This document shows, one piece after another, positions 1 to 7,576 of a stretch of DNA of 38,008 nucleotides. The translations under genes were made by a program, and so were the position numbers. The DNA is from a virus. Numbering within the stretch: position 1 is the first letter of the stretch; each line of letters starts with the position of its first letter. The stretch lies in the IMG/VR virus record IMGVR_UViG_3300042528_000525, positions 1-38,008 of that record; one strand, 5' to 3'. The notes under the pieces are model-generated. The model was not told where the DNA came from. It searched no databases and saw only the letters and a program-made list of their open reading frames with translations.

Positions 1-184
1 CTCCCTCGCCACCCTCGAATCCTCCCTCGGCACCCTCTCCCAGCAAAACGCCGACGCCGCCTCCATCACCGGCGGCACCGCCTATTTTGACACCCTTTCC
101 GCAGGCACCGACCACGCCGCCGCAGATGGCTACCTCACCGTAGCCGCCAACGGCGACCTCCTCGGCACCGGCGCAAACCGCATC
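1..184 (+). repeat. Terminal direct repeat, left copy
   Basis: Pairs with 37825-38008 at a constant offset of 37824 with no gaps. Bases 1-36 and 86-184 are identical to the right copy; about 16 differences are confined to 37-85 and most change the protein. The copy lies wholly within a fibre gene, so it is either assembly overlap of a circular genome with strain variation, or a duplicated fibre end. Confidence 0.85.
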
Positions 185-217
185 CTCGGCTTCATCGCCG
201 GAGGCGCAACCTACTAA
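1..217 (+). CDS. Tail fibre protein, C-terminal end only
   Basis: The window opens inside this reading frame (first full codon at base 2), which stops with TAA at 215-217. The visible 71 residues contain the module LGTL-Q-A-ITGG-A-FDTLSAG and end in FIAGGATY. The same module closes the fibre at 689-2473 (ending FVIGGQTY) and is found at the end of the fibre gene that runs off the window at 38008. The last 99 bases up to 184 are identical to the final 99 bases of the window, so this is most simply the 3' end of the gene starting at 36698 in a circular genome. A tandem paralogue is the alternative. The role in host binding is inferred from position and from the shared module. Confidence 0.75.
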   Translation, partial: SLATLESSLGTLSQQNADAASITGGTAYFDTLSAGTDHAAADGYLTVAANGDLLGTGANRILGFIAGGATY

Positions 218-244
218 ACCACAACACACCACAAAACCACCACC

Positions 245-634
245 ATGATCCGCAAATCACTCGCCATCCTCACCCTCGCCGCCGCCGTGCTCGGCACCGC
301 CGCAGCCCAGCAGCCCCTCCTCATCACCACAGCGCCCAACCTCCCCGATGTGCGCCTCGGCCAGCCCGTCAGCCTCGCCCTCAACGCGCGCGGCGGCGTC
401 CCGCCCTACACATGGAGCCTCGACAGCGGCAGCCTGAACGGCCTCAGCCTCACACCCGCAGGCCAGATCGTCGGCTACGCCAACAAACGCGGCACCCTCA
501 CCATCAAAGCCGTCGCCACCGACAGCGCAGACCCCACCCACCGCTCCACCGCCCGCATCTTCAAGCTCAACATCCTCCCCGCCTTGACCTCGAACTCCAC
601 CGGCAACTTCACCTCCAGTAACTCCACCAACTAA
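245..634 (+). CDS. Secreted protein with putative Ig-like (He_PIG type) domain
   Basis: 129 residues. Residues 1-21 form a signal peptide (MIRKS, then a hydrophobic stretch ending TAAAQ), so export or virion-surface display is likely. Residues about 28-110 match the pattern of the putative-Ig domain found in bacterial surface proteins: P-V-LG-P-V-L-L-A-GG-PPYTWSL, then LNGLSLTPAG-I-GYA. The C-terminus is Thr/Ser/Asn rich. The start follows a leader rich in C and A, with no Shine-Dalgarno. It sits between two fibre genes, which suggests an accessory adhesin or a lysogenic-conversion product. The domain call rests on pattern recognition only. Confidence 0.7.
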   Translation: MIRKSLAILTLAAAVLGTAAAQQPLLITTAPNLPDVRLGQPVSLALNARGGVPPYTWSLDSGSLNGLSLTPAGQIVGYANKRGTLTIKAVATDSADPTHRSTARIFKLNILPALTSNSTGNFTSSNSTN

Positions 635-688
635 TTTCCCACCAAGGAAAAACCAAACCACCACAACCAATCCACATCTAAAAATACC

Positions 689-2473
689 ATGGCACTTCCA
701 ACCGACCCAATCCGCTTCCGCCAACGCCACCGCCTCAACGACGGCACCAACCAACCCGGCGCACCCCTTGACGGCTTCACCGCTGAAATCACCGTCGATA
801 TGCCCGGCGACATCGTTTACATCGGCTACGGCGACGATGGCGAAGGCAACGCCACCACTCAAATTCCCGTAGCCGGTGCAGGCCACTTCGCCACCCGCGC
901 CTACGCCGAATCCCTCGCCGGAGGCGTCCAAGACAACCTCGACACCGAAGTTGCCGCCCGCGAATCGGCCATCGACACCCTCACCAATCGAGTCGCCAAT
1001 GTCGAATCCAACCTCGACCCCGCCGCGCTCGACAGCCTTACGGAAATCGTCACCGCTTTCCAGGGGGCGGACCAAAATCTCAACGGAGCCATCACCAGCC
1101 TCGCCGCTTCCGCCTCCGCCGCTCTCGCCGCAGAGACCACAGCGCGCGAAAATGCCGACTCCGACCTTCAAGACGCCATAGATTCCGAGGCCGCCACGCG
1201 CGCCGCTGACGACACCACGCTCACCCAGAACCTCGCCACCGAGGTCTCCGCTCGCCAGACAGCCGTCTCCGACGAATCCGCCGCCCGCGCCGCCGCCGAC
1301 CTCATCCTGGAGACAGCCATCTCCGCCGAGTCCACCGCACGCGCCGAAGAGATCGCCGAGGAGACATCCGCACGCGAAGCCGCCATCACCAGCCTCAGCG
1401 CCGATCTCGCCGATGAGGTCACCCGCGCCACCGCCGCCGAGGAAACCTTGGACGCCAAGATCGACCAAGAGATCGTCGATCGCGCCGCCGCAGTCAGTGC
1501 AGAGGCCGCAGCCCGCGAAGCCGCCGACACCGCCGAAGCAACCACCCGTGCTTCCGCCATCAGCGCCGAGGCCGCCACACGCGCCTCTGCCGATACAGCC
1601 CTGCAAAATTCCATCACCAGCGAGGCCAGCACACGCGCCGCAGCCGATGTTTCTCTTCAGACGGCCCTCACAGCCGAGGTCAACCGCGCCACCGCAGCCG
1701 AAGGCGTCATTAACACCCGCATCGACAATGTGTTGAGCAATGTGGACGGCACCGCGCTCGATTCGCTGACGGAAGTTGTAAGTGCCTTCCAAGCAGCGGA
1801 TTCCAACCTAAACGGAGCCATCACCACGCTCGCTTCCAGCGCCAGCAGCGCCCTCGCCACCGAGACCGCCGCCCGCACCGCAGTAGACACGGCCCTTCAG
1901 ACCGCCATCGACTCCGAAGCCAGCACCCGCTCTTCAGCCGATGCCAGCCTCGCCGCCGACATCTCCGCCGAGACCGCCGCGCGCTCCACAGCCGTAGCCG
2001 CCGTCGTCGCGGATCTCGCCACCGAGACAGCCACCCGCGCCAGCGCCATCAGCGCCGTCGAGAGCAGCATCGCCAGCGAAGCCAGCACCCGCGCCGCAGC
2101 CATCACCGCTGTAGAATCCAGCCTCTCCAGCGAGACCTCGGCACGCCAGTCGGCTGATAACGCCCTCGATAGCCGTCTCGACAGCGCCGAGAGCACCATT
2201 ACCGACCACGAGACCCGCTTGGACAGCGCCGAGCAGACCATCGCCTCCCTCGGCACCCTCAGCACCCAGGATGCCGATGATGTCGAGATCACTGGCGGCA
2301 CAGCCATCCTCGAATCCCTCGAAGTCGGCCAAGCCAACGCCGCCGCGAACGGCAGCGCCACCATCCACGCCGATGGCAGCGCCTCATTCACGAACCTCAC
2401 CCTCTCCGGCAACCTCACCGGCTCCGGCACCTCCGTGCTCACCGGCTTCGTCATCGGAGGACAAACCTACTAA
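689..2473 (+). CDS. Tail fibre, long alanine-rich coiled coil
   Basis: 594 residues. The N-terminal 75 residues look globular (RFRQRHRLNDG, IVYIGYGDDGEGNATTQIPV) and probably attach to the tail. Residues about 80-520 are a run of short A-E-T-A-R-A-D repeats typical of trimeric coiled-coil fibre shafts. A longer block, LDSLTEIVTAFQGADQNLNG at about residue 114, recurs with changes at about residue 357, so the shaft grew by internal duplication. The C-terminal 70 residues carry the EITGG module shared with the other fibre genes and end GGQTY. High GC repeats make all six frames open here; the forward frame is chosen because of its protein periodicity and the module it shares with its neighbours. 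Confidence 0.85.
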   Translation: MALPTDPIRFRQRHRLNDGTNQPGAPLDGFTAEITVDMPGDIVYIGYGDDGEGNATTQIPVAGAGHFATRAYAESLAGGVQDNLDTEVAARESAIDTLTNRVANVESNLDPAALDSLTEIVTAFQGADQNLNGAITSLAASASAALAAETTARENADSDLQDAIDSEAATRAADDTTLTQNLATEVSARQTAVSDESAARAAADLILETAISAESTARAEEIAEETSAREAAITSLSADLADEVTRATAAEETLDAKIDQEIVDRAAAVSAEAAAREAADTAEATTRASAISAEAATRASADTALQNSITSEASTRAAADVSLQTALTAEVNRATAAEGVINTRIDNVLSNVDGTALDSLTEVVSAFQAADSNLNGAITTLASSASSALATETAARTAVDTALQTAIDSEASTRSSADASLAADISAETAARSTAVAAVVADLATETATRASAISAVESSIASEASTRAAAITAVESSLSSETSARQSADNALDSRLDSAESTITDHETRLDSAEQTIASLGTLSTQDADDVEITGGTAILESLEVGQANAAANGSATIHADGSASFTNLTLSGNLTGSGTSVLTGFVIGGQTY

Positions 2474-2558
2474 TCCAAAAACCACACCGCCGGGGCGCGG
2501 CCAGCCCGCTCCCCGGCACCCAACCAAAACCTAATCAAAACCTAACCACATCACTCAT

Positions 2559-3287
2559 ATGCCAAACTACATTAAACTCGGAAACCTCCGCATCGAAATC
2601 CCTGAACCCGCCAACAACGGAGGTGGCGGCGGTGGAGGCGGAGGCGAAGGTCTCCTCAACGGCCTCCTCGCCTTCTACAACCTTAGCGACCTCACCGATT
2701 CTTCTGGAAACAATCGCACTCTTACTAACAATGGTGGAGTGACTTTCTCTTCCGGAAAGATTGGAAATGCTGCTGTTTTTAATGGGAATTATTTAAAATT
2801 AGAATCTTTTACAATTCCATCTGAATTTAGCATTTCTTTTTGGTGCAATATAGAAACTACAGCAGAAGGAAATTACCAAGTTACAGGTTTGTTTGGAACT
2901 GGAACAGATTTTTTCTGCCACACTCTTTCCAATGGTCAAACATTAAAAATACATTGGGGAAATCCTTATCCTAATAATTTTAATGCTGATGACCCAAACA
3001 ATAATTCTTCTGTTTTGTTGAATGATTGGACTCATGTAGTTATTGGTCAAGATTCGGCAAAAAAATACATTTATACAAATAATGTAAAATCAGAAATCCT
3101 TTCTAACGGGATAAGTGAAGTTACTACAAATATAGCGATTGGAGCATTTTTGAGTGGCGGAGTAGAACCTTATGTTCTAGGAAGCAAAAAAATGGATGCC
3201 TTTGGTATCTGGAACAGAGCACTTTCTGATCAAGAAGTAGCCGCTCTCTACAACGCCGGAGCAGGCAAAGAGCATCCGTTTGCGTAA
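2559..3287 (+). CDS. LamG/concanavalin-like adhesin with glycine linker
   Basis: 242 residues. Residues 1-20 are a small tail-attachment region. They are followed by a run of nine glycines as a hinge, and from residue 30 by a LamG-like laminin/lectin fold: LLAFYNLSDLTDSSGNN, GKIGNAAVFNG, FSISFWCNIETT, DWTHVVI, MDAFGIWNRALSDQEVAALY. These are the hallmark strands of LamG_3 domains, which bind glycans. A host surface glycan is the likely ligand (inference). Codons for residues 1-48 and for the last 20 are GC-rich, whereas 2700-3240 is strikingly AT-rich, so the lectin core looks imported into a resident frame. Its stop overlaps the next start by one base (TAATG). Confidence 0.85.
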   Translation: MPNYIKLGNLRIEIPEPANNGGGGGGGGGEGLLNGLLAFYNLSDLTDSSGNNRTLTNNGGVTFSSGKIGNAAVFNGNYLKLESFTIPSEFSISFWCNIETTAEGNYQVTGLFGTGTDFFCHTLSNGQTLKIHWGNPYPNNFNADDPNNNSSVLLNDWTHVVIGQDSAKKYIYTNNVKSEILSNGISEVTTNIAIGAFLSGGVEPYVLGSKKMDAFGIWNRALSDQEVAALYNAGAGKEHPFA

Positions 3288-3514
3288 TGGACCTCGGGCA
3301 CATACTGCCCCTCACCAGTGCCGTCGCCGGGAGAACCCCGGCGGCGGACGACTGGCATGAGAAAGAGATGGCGGTAAACACCGCCGACGGCCTCATTTTC
3401 CAAAAAATCGACGGCCAGCCCCTCGTCATTTCCCGCCTTATCCCCGCCCCGCCCGAATCCGGCACCCACACACTTAAGTCCATAGAAGGAGTCATGCAAT
3501 GGGTCGCCGACTAA
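3287..3514 (+). CDS. Small tail-fibre-associated protein
   Basis: 75 residues, not recognised. It begins at the A of the preceding TAA and overlaps the next gene by 16 bases, so it is translationally coupled on both sides. The C-terminus (SIEGVMQWVAD) resembles in layout the end of the tail protein at 35339-35605 (SVDGALSWIATEEC), where a short structural protein ends in a GxxxW segment. A fibre-tip or chaperone role is a guess. Confidence 0.55.
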   Translation: MDLGHILPLTSAVAGRTPAADDWHEKEMAVNTADGLIFQKIDGQPLVISRLIPAPPESGTHTLKSIEGVMQWVAD

Positions 3515-3885
3515 TTTTCCCACTCCTCGCCGCAGCCGCCCTCCTCGCCGCCTGCGCCCCCCGCAATCCCGAGTCGTGGATGGCCTTCGAGCGCAACGCC
3601 TGTTTGCCGACTGCCATCGCCATGGCCCAGGGGCTGGAGCGCCAAAACATTCAGGCCAAGGTCGTCACCTACAACTACCCCGACCCCGCGACCAAGCGCC
3701 TCACCGGCCACGCCATCACCGCCTATTTGTTCCCCCAAGGACAAAACCAAATGTGGACCTACGACTTCATGGGCTCCTACCGCACCCGCGCCTTCTGGCA
3801 CGACGCGCACGCCATCGCCCAACAGTCCGAAAACCTCCGAGGCCGACCACACCACCGCATCTTCCAATCCCAATTCGAAAAATGA
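3499..3885 (+). CDS. Lipoprotein with possible Cys-His-Asp papain-like core
   Basis: 128 residues. The N-terminus is a lipoprotein signal (GRRLIF, hydrophobic core, lipobox LLAAC at residues 15-19), so the mature protein would be membrane-anchored. The remainder has NACLPTAIAM, then GHAITAYLF, then MWTYDF. This is the order and spacing seen in small cysteine-peptidase or transglutaminase-like folds (Cys, His, Asp). It heads the lysis cassette and overlaps the next start by ATGA. Possible roles are outer-membrane disruption at lysis or a lysogenic surface factor. Lipidation is well supported; the catalytic reading is inference. Confidence 0.6.
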   Translation: MGRRLIFPLLAAAALLAACAPRNPESWMAFERNACLPTAIAMAQGLERQNIQAKVVTYNYPDPATKRLTGHAITAYLFPQGQNQMWTYDFMGSYRTRAFWHDAHAIAQQSENLRGRPHHRIFQSQFEK

Positions 3886-4199
3886 CACCCGACTCCGCCC
3901 TCAACACCATCAGCCACATCTCCAACCAGAGCGACCGCTGGATATTCGTCGCCCTGCTCGCCATCGGCATCTTCGCCGCCTGGATGCTCTTCAAGCACTT
4001 CACCAGCCGCGAGCAAGCCCTCGAAGCCAAGATCGACCGCATCGGAGCCGACAGCAAAGAGCAAGGCCAGCAATTCATCTCCTACCTCCAAACCGCCAAC
4101 CGAGAACTCACCCAGATCCTCACCGAAACCAACGCCACCCTCCACCGCAACGCCGTTCTCATGGAGCGCGTGGAACGCAAACTAGAAAAATCACTATGA
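3882..4199 (+). CDS. Single-TM coiled-coil protein (holin or inner-spanin-like)
   Basis: 105 residues. The ATG at 3882 overlaps the upstream stop (ATGA), which sets the start; the open frame extends further upstream, but only as a shadow. Residues about 20-40 (WIFVALLAIGIFAAWMLF) are one transmembrane segment. Residues 48-105 are a charged helix with heptads (EQALEAKIDRIGADSKEQGQ, then LMERVERKLEKSL). A short N-terminus, one TM and a periplasmic coiled coil is the layout of inner spanins and of some holins. It lies between two lipoprotein genes and ahead of the amidase. Confidence 0.65.
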   Translation: MTPDSALNTISHISNQSDRWIFVALLAIGIFAAWMLFKHFTSREQALEAKIDRIGADSKEQGQQFISYLQTANRELTQILTETNATLHRNAVLMERVERKLEKSL

Positions 4200-4417
4200 A
4201 AAACACCCTCATCCGCCTCCTCGCCTGCCTCGACCTCGAAGGAAAACTCCGCGCCACCGGGTCCACCTCCGCAAAACTCGCCGCCGTCCGCCAGTGGCTT
4301 GACAACCTCACCCTCGCCGCCGCCGCCAACCCCGACGAAGCCCGCCCCGACTGGCCCGCCGCCCCTCACCCCTTCGAAGCCGTCCTCGCCGAATCCCTCG
4401 CCGCCCTCACCGCATGA
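4196..4417 (+). CDS. Small protein of lysis cassette, unknown
   Basis: 73 residues, not recognised. It is coupled by ATGA to the gene before and by ATGA to the gene after. The N-terminal half (MKNTLIRLLACLDLEGKL) is amphipathic and the remainder is Ala/Pro rich with no predicted membrane segment. Only its position in the lysis operon suggests a role. Confidence 0.5.
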   Translation: MKNTLIRLLACLDLEGKLRATGSTSAKLAAVRQWLDNLTLAAAANPDEARPDWPAAPHPFEAVLAESLAALTA

Positions 4418-4680
4418 GTGTTGAAACCGTCCGCAATCGCCCTGGCGTCCGATTGAGCATTGGCGAAGCCATCGCCGCGCTCGCCCTCGTCGCCACCATT
4501 TTTTCAATTTCCCAAGCGTGGTGGGTTCTGCCCGAGAAAGTCCGCGCCGTCGAAGTCGACAACGACAAACAAGAAACCCGCCTCGGCAATATCGAGCGCC
4601 TCGCCGCCGAACGCGCCGAGACCCTTGCCCGCATCGACGAGCGCACCAAGCGCATCGAGGAAGCCCTCCGCGCCCGCTGA
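4414..4680 (+). CDS. Single-TM coiled-coil protein (spanin-like)
   Basis: 88 residues. Residues about 15-38 (LSIGEAIAALALVATIFSI, then AWWVLP) form one transmembrane helix. They are followed by a highly charged coiled coil of about 45 residues (DNDKQETRLGNIERLAAERA, then RIDERTKRIEEALRAR). It begins inside the upstream stop (ATGA). Two base pairs after its stop lies the TTTGACAC motif that precedes the lipoprotein at 4709. A TM/coiled-coil protein followed by a small lipoprotein is the classic i-spanin/o-spanin order, so this is the better i-spanin candidate of the two. Confidence 0.65.
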   Translation: MSVETVRNRPGVRLSIGEAIAALALVATIFSISQAWWVLPEKVRAVEVDNDKQETRLGNIERLAAERAETLARIDERTKRIEEALRAR

Positions 4681-4681
4681 G

Positions 4682-4711
4682 TTTGACACCATGGCCGTGT
4701 TTGCGGCCATG
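4682..4711 (+). promoter_or_regulatory. TTTGACAC plus start-codon hairpin
   Basis: TTTGACAC (4682-4689) is followed at once by a perfect 8-bp inverted repeat, CATGGCCG (4690-4697) and CGGCCATG (4704-4711), with a 6-base loop. The 3' arm ends in the ATG of the lipoprotein at 4709. The same arrangement, with different arm sequences, precedes several late genes. Confidence 0.6.
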
Positions 4712-4933
4712 AAACCCGCCCTTCTTTCACTCCTCGCAGCCCTCCTCACCGGCTGCGTCACCATCCCCGTCCCGCCCTTCGGCGAATCCCGCGGCGCCCT
4801 CGGCGACCTCAAAGTCAGCGTCACCGTCCAATATTTCCCAAAAACCAACCCCCTCCAGAGCACCACCGCCACCGACCACGCCCTAAAAAAGCTCATCGAA
4901 TCCACCTCAACCCGAACCCTCAAAGACAAATGA
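4709..4933 (+). CDS. Small lipoprotein (o-spanin-like)
   Basis: 74 residues from the ATG at 4709; an in-frame ATG at 4691 would add six residues (MAVFAA). The signal MKPALLSLLAALLTGC carries a lipobox with Cys16, followed by VTIPVPPFGESRG, a proline-rich stretch as in outer spanins. The mature part is short and polar. Size, lipobox, proline segment and position after a TM/coiled-coil gene and before holin and amidase genes fit an o-spanin that would fuse the outer membrane with its i-spanin partner. The start codon lies in the 3' arm of a hairpin, so translation may be controlled. Confidence 0.65.
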   Translation: MKPALLSLLAALLTGCVTIPVPPFGESRGALGDLKVSVTVQYFPKTNPLQSTTATDHALKKLIESTSTRTLKDK

Positions 4934-5103
4934 AAATCCTCGACTACATCCTCGCCCGCCTCTCCGAAAATTCCACCTATCGCGGCGCCATCTTCCTCGC
5001 CGCCGCCCTTGGCCTCCAGCTCAGCCCCGAGCACCAAGAAGCCATCGTCACCGCCGCCCTCGCCGTCGTCGGAGCAATAAATGTGATCCGCAAAGGCAAA
5101 TGA
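4930..5103 (+). CDS. Holin-like small membrane protein
   Basis: 57 residues, starting in an ATGA overlap at 4930 and ending in another at 5100. The sequence begins MKILDYILARLSENSTYRGA, then a hydrophobic stretch (IFLAAALGLQL), a short polar turn (SPEHQE), a second hydrophobic stretch (AIVTAALAVVGAINVI) and a basic tail (RKGK). Two short helices with a basic C-terminus directly ahead of an endolysin gene is a common phage holin layout. Membrane permeabilisation at the end of the lytic cycle is therefore the likely role; the family was not confirmed. Confidence 0.65.
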   Translation: MKILDYILARLSENSTYRGAIFLAAALGLQLSPEHQEAIVTAALAVVGAINVIRKGK

Positions 5104-5699
5104 TCCTCGCCTGGCTGAGTCGTATATTAGGTAGGGATGGCTCGCCGAGCCGTCCCAAGCCTGTAACGCCCGCGCCCGCACAGCCAGCCACCGCCCCACT
5201 CCCCGTCACCGCCGTGACGAAACTCTACCCGCAAACCAACCGCCGCACTCCCAACATCTCCGCTGGCCGCACCATCCGCCCGACCCACATCGTCCTCCAC
5301 CACACCTCCGGCGCCTACGCCGGATCCGTCTCCTGGTGCATGGACCCCATCAGCAAAGTCAGCTACCACTGCATCGTCGCGCGAAACGGAAAGCGAACCG
5401 TCCTCGCCCCGCCCACAGCCCGCACCTGGCACGCCGGAGTCTCCTCCTGGCAAGGCCGCAAAGACGCGAATAGCTGGTCCATCGGCTTGTCATGGGAAGG
5501 CGACACCTACACCACCCCACTCAGCGCAGACGCCATCCTCTCCGCCGTCGAATACCTCCTCCCTATCCTCGACGAATACGACATCCCGCTCACCCACATC
5601 ATCCGCCACGCCGATGTCTCGCCCGGCCGCAAAAACGACTGCTCCCCCGCCGCCCAATCCGCCCTCCTCGCCGCCCTCCAAAAAATCCTCGGCAAATGA
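5100..5699 (+). CDS. N-acetylmuramoyl-L-alanine amidase endolysin (Amidase_2/PGRP fold)
   Basis: 199 residues. After a short N-terminal helix and a proline-rich linker (residues 16-40), residues about 58-195 form an Amidase_2 domain: HIVLHHTSG (first zinc His), SYHCIVARNG, TWHAGVSSWQG, SWSIGLSWEGD and HADVSPGRKNDCSP, which supplies the second zinc His and the Cys ligand. It cuts the amide bond between MurNAc and L-alanine in peptidoglycan. The N-terminus MILAWLSRILG might act as a membrane-associating segment rather than a cleaved signal. It is coupled by ATGA to the holin-like gene upstream and to the phosphoesterase downstream. Confidence 0.92.
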   Translation: MILAWLSRILGRDGSPSRPKPVTPAPAQPATAPLPVTAVTKLYPQTNRRTPNISAGRTIRPTHIVLHHTSGAYAGSVSWCMDPISKVSYHCIVARNGKRTVLAPPTARTWHAGVSSWQGRKDANSWSIGLSWEGDTYTTPLSADAILSAVEYLLPILDEYDIPLTHIIRHADVSPGRKNDCSPAAQSALLAALQKILGK

Positions 5700-6682
5700 A
5701 AAAACCCAACGCACTCCAAAACATCGTCTCCAAAAGCCAAGTCGCCGCCGCGCTCAACGAAGCCGCCGCCGCCCGCGCCCAGCTCGAAGCCGAACGCCGC
5801 GCCCACGCTGAGACCGTCAAAGCCCTCGAGCGCGTCCGCTTCACCCGCCCGCCCAAAAAAATCACCCCACGCACCAGCACCGCAGGCACCGGCGACATCG
5901 TCGAAGTCATTTTCTCAGATGTCCACGGCAACAAGCACGACCCCGCTGCCATGGCCGCCTTTCTCGGCGATCTCAAATCCCTCAACCCCGACCGCCTCAT
6001 CGTCGGCGGCGATTTCGTGGATTGCGGCGGCTTCCTCGCCGAGCACCACACGCTCGGATATGTGGCCGAGACGGACGACTCCTACGAAGACGACATCGCC
6101 GTCGCCAACAGCCTCCTCGACCAAATCCTCGCCGCCGCCCGCCCCAGCGAAGTCCACTACATCGAGGGCAACCACGAGTGGCGCGTCGAACGCTGGGCGC
6201 TCACCCAACGCCTCGCCCATCACAAAGACACCGACCTCCTCCGCCGCACCTTCTGCCCCGAGCATGTCCTGCGACTCAAAGACCGCGGCATCGCTTACTA
6301 CCACCAAGGAAAAACCCACGGCGACTGCGACACGCCAGGATGGGTCAAAATCGACAAAGCCTTCTTCGTCCACAAAATCTCCAACGCCCGCGATGCCGCC
6401 GGTCAAGCCATGGCAAAAGCCGCCGCCAACATCGTTTTCTTCGACACCCACCGCGCCGCCTACAAGCCCATGCACCTCCCCGGCGTCGGCCTCATCAGCG
6501 CCTGGAACCCCGGCTGCCTCTGCAAACGCCAACCCCTCTACGCCAACACCCGCCCCACCGAGTGGACCCACGGCTACCTCGTCCGCTTCATTTCTAAACG
6601 CACCGGCAATTTCCAGATGGTCAATGTCACCATCAACGACGGCGTCAGCTACGCCAGCCTCCTCCTCAAACCCAAGTCATGA
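5696..6682 (+). CDS. Calcineurin-like metallophosphoesterase
   Basis: 328 residues, start fixed by the ATGA overlap at 5696. Residues 1-50 are a short coiled coil (AAAARAQLEAERRAHAETVK). The metallophosphoesterase motifs follow in order: FSDVHGNKHD at about residue 73 (D-x-H), VGGDFVD at about 103 (GD), IEGNHEWR at about 156 (GNHE), a later His in VHKIS, and FFDTHR at about 249 in place of the usual GHTH. The substrate is unknown; phage members act on nucleotides or nucleic acid ends. The substituted last motif could affect metal binding. It is placed between the lysis genes and an HTH gene. Confidence 0.88.
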   Translation: MKKPNALQNIVSKSQVAAALNEAAAARAQLEAERRAHAETVKALERVRFTRPPKKITPRTSTAGTGDIVEVIFSDVHGNKHDPAAMAAFLGDLKSLNPDRLIVGGDFVDCGGFLAEHHTLGYVAETDDSYEDDIAVANSLLDQILAAARPSEVHYIEGNHEWRVERWALTQRLAHHKDTDLLRRTFCPEHVLRLKDRGIAYYHQGKTHGDCDTPGWVKIDKAFFVHKISNARDAAGQAMAKAAANIVFFDTHRAAYKPMHLPGVGLISAWNPGCLCKRQPLYANTRPTEWTHGYLVRFISKRTGNFQMVNVTINDGVSYASLLLKPKS

Positions 6683-7122
6683 ACAAACTCCTCGCCCTCG
6701 TCGCCAAGCACAAAGCCGCCAAATACGGCATCCCGCCCAACCAAGGCTGGCTCACCCGCCAGCAAGCCGCCCGCCAGCTCGGCACCACCGACCGCAATGT
6801 CCACGACCTCCTCCGCGACGCCATTGAGGCCAAAGACATCGAGTGCAAAAAATTCTCCGATTGGGACGCCGCCAGCATGCGCCCCGTGCAAGTCACCTGC
6901 TACCGCATCCTCGCCGACATCCCCGACAAAAAATCCCCCGCCAAAAAATCCACGCCTGCCGCAGCCGTCGGCCCCATCAGCTCCGAACTCCGCACCGCCG
7001 TCCTCGCCGCCCACAAACGCCACCCCCACATCCCAGGCCGCCGCCTCCGCGAATACCTCCCCCCCCGCCTCCGCCGCGCCTCCACCGGCGACCAAGTCCT
7101 CGAAATCCTCGCCAAGGCGTAA
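6679..7122 (+). CDS. Putative HTH DNA-binding protein
   Basis: 147 residues, coupled by ATGA to the phosphoesterase. Residues about 27-60 (GWLTRQQAARQLGTTDRNVH, then DLLRDAI) look like a helix-turn-helix of the excisionase/MerR type. A lysine/proline linker (residues 88-100) leads to a second small helical region rich in arginine (KRHPHIPGRRLREYLPP, then STGDQVLEIL). No family was recognised. Regulation of the lysis or integration region is possible from its position three genes before attP. Confidence 0.55.
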   Translation: MNKLLALVAKHKAAKYGIPPNQGWLTRQQAARQLGTTDRNVHDLLRDAIEAKDIECKKFSDWDAASMRPVQVTCYRILADIPDKKSPAKKSTPAAAVGPISSELRTAVLAAHKRHPHIPGRRLREYLPPRLRRASTGDQVLEILAKA

Positions 7123-7125
7123 ACC

Positions 7126-7383
7126 ATGGCCCGGCGGAAAAAACCTCCGACCCTCTCCATCGTTTACCGCAAGCTCGGCCGCGAAAAGGCGAGGGGCCAA
7201 TACTGCGAAGCCACCCGCACCATCGAACTCGACGAACGCCTCCGCGGCGAAGAACACCTCGAAGTCCTGGTCCACGAAAGCATGCACGCCCTCCAGCCCC
7301 ACCACGACGAAGCCGTCGTCGAACGCGACGCCAAAAACCTCGCCCGAATCCTCTGGTCCGAAGGCTACCGTCGGCCGCATTGA
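7126..7383 (+). CDS. Small HExxH zinc-peptidase-like protein
   Basis: 85 residues. The motif VHESMHALQP at about residues 48-57 is an HExxH zinc-binding helix, followed by DEAVVERDAKNLARIL, where an acidic residue could be the third ligand. The N-terminus (LSIVYRKLG, ARGQYCEATRTIELDERL) would form the small beta sheet that precedes this helix in SprT/ImmA-like minimal metallopeptidases. It is the last gene before attP. It might be a repressor-cleaving or host-factor protease, but only the metal motif is visible. Confidence 0.65.
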   Translation: MARRKKPPTLSIVYRKLGREKARGQYCEATRTIELDERLRGEEHLEVLVHESMHALQPHHDEAVVERDAKNLARILWSEGYRRPH

Positions 7384-7506
7384 TTCTTCGGCTTGCATCA
7401 AGACACAGGCGCAAGGGACAAATCAAGGGACTATTTGAAAAACCAAAAAACTCGGGCAACAAAGGGCAACAGCAACATAAGTCTCTACAAATCAGCACCA
7501 GCAAAA

Positions 7507-7563
7507 CGACTTAAAATCCCTTGATCCGAAAGGATCGTGCGGGTTCGAGTCCCGCCGCCGGCA
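7507..7563 (+). other. attP core: 3' part of a tRNA-Leu(TAA)-like gene
   Basis: Reading forward, there is an anticodon loop CTTAAAA (anticodon TAA), a long variable arm with stem GATCC-GAAA-GGATC, a T arm GCGGG-TTCGAGT-CCCGC (7539-7555), a 3' acceptor strand CGCCGGC and discriminator A at 7563. No matching 5' acceptor or D arm is present upstream, so this is not a working tRNA. It is the segment that would restore the 3' end of the host tRNA-Leu on integration. Confidence 0.8.
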
Positions 7564-7576
7564 GAGGGACTTACGA

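Noticed and set aside
86-93. TTTGACAC copies at 86 and 37910 as regulatory sites
   Set aside because: They encode the conserved FDT of the fibre end module and have no hairpin or start codon after them.
257-1792. Long minus-strand open frame of 511 codons over the fibre genes
   Set aside because: GC-rich repetitive coding sequence keeps all frames open; the plus frame has the heptad repeats and shared fibre modules, the minus frame only Gly/Val/Ala low complexity.
2559-3287. Diversity-generating retroelement target
   Set aside because: No reverse transcriptase gene or template repeat was seen in the window.
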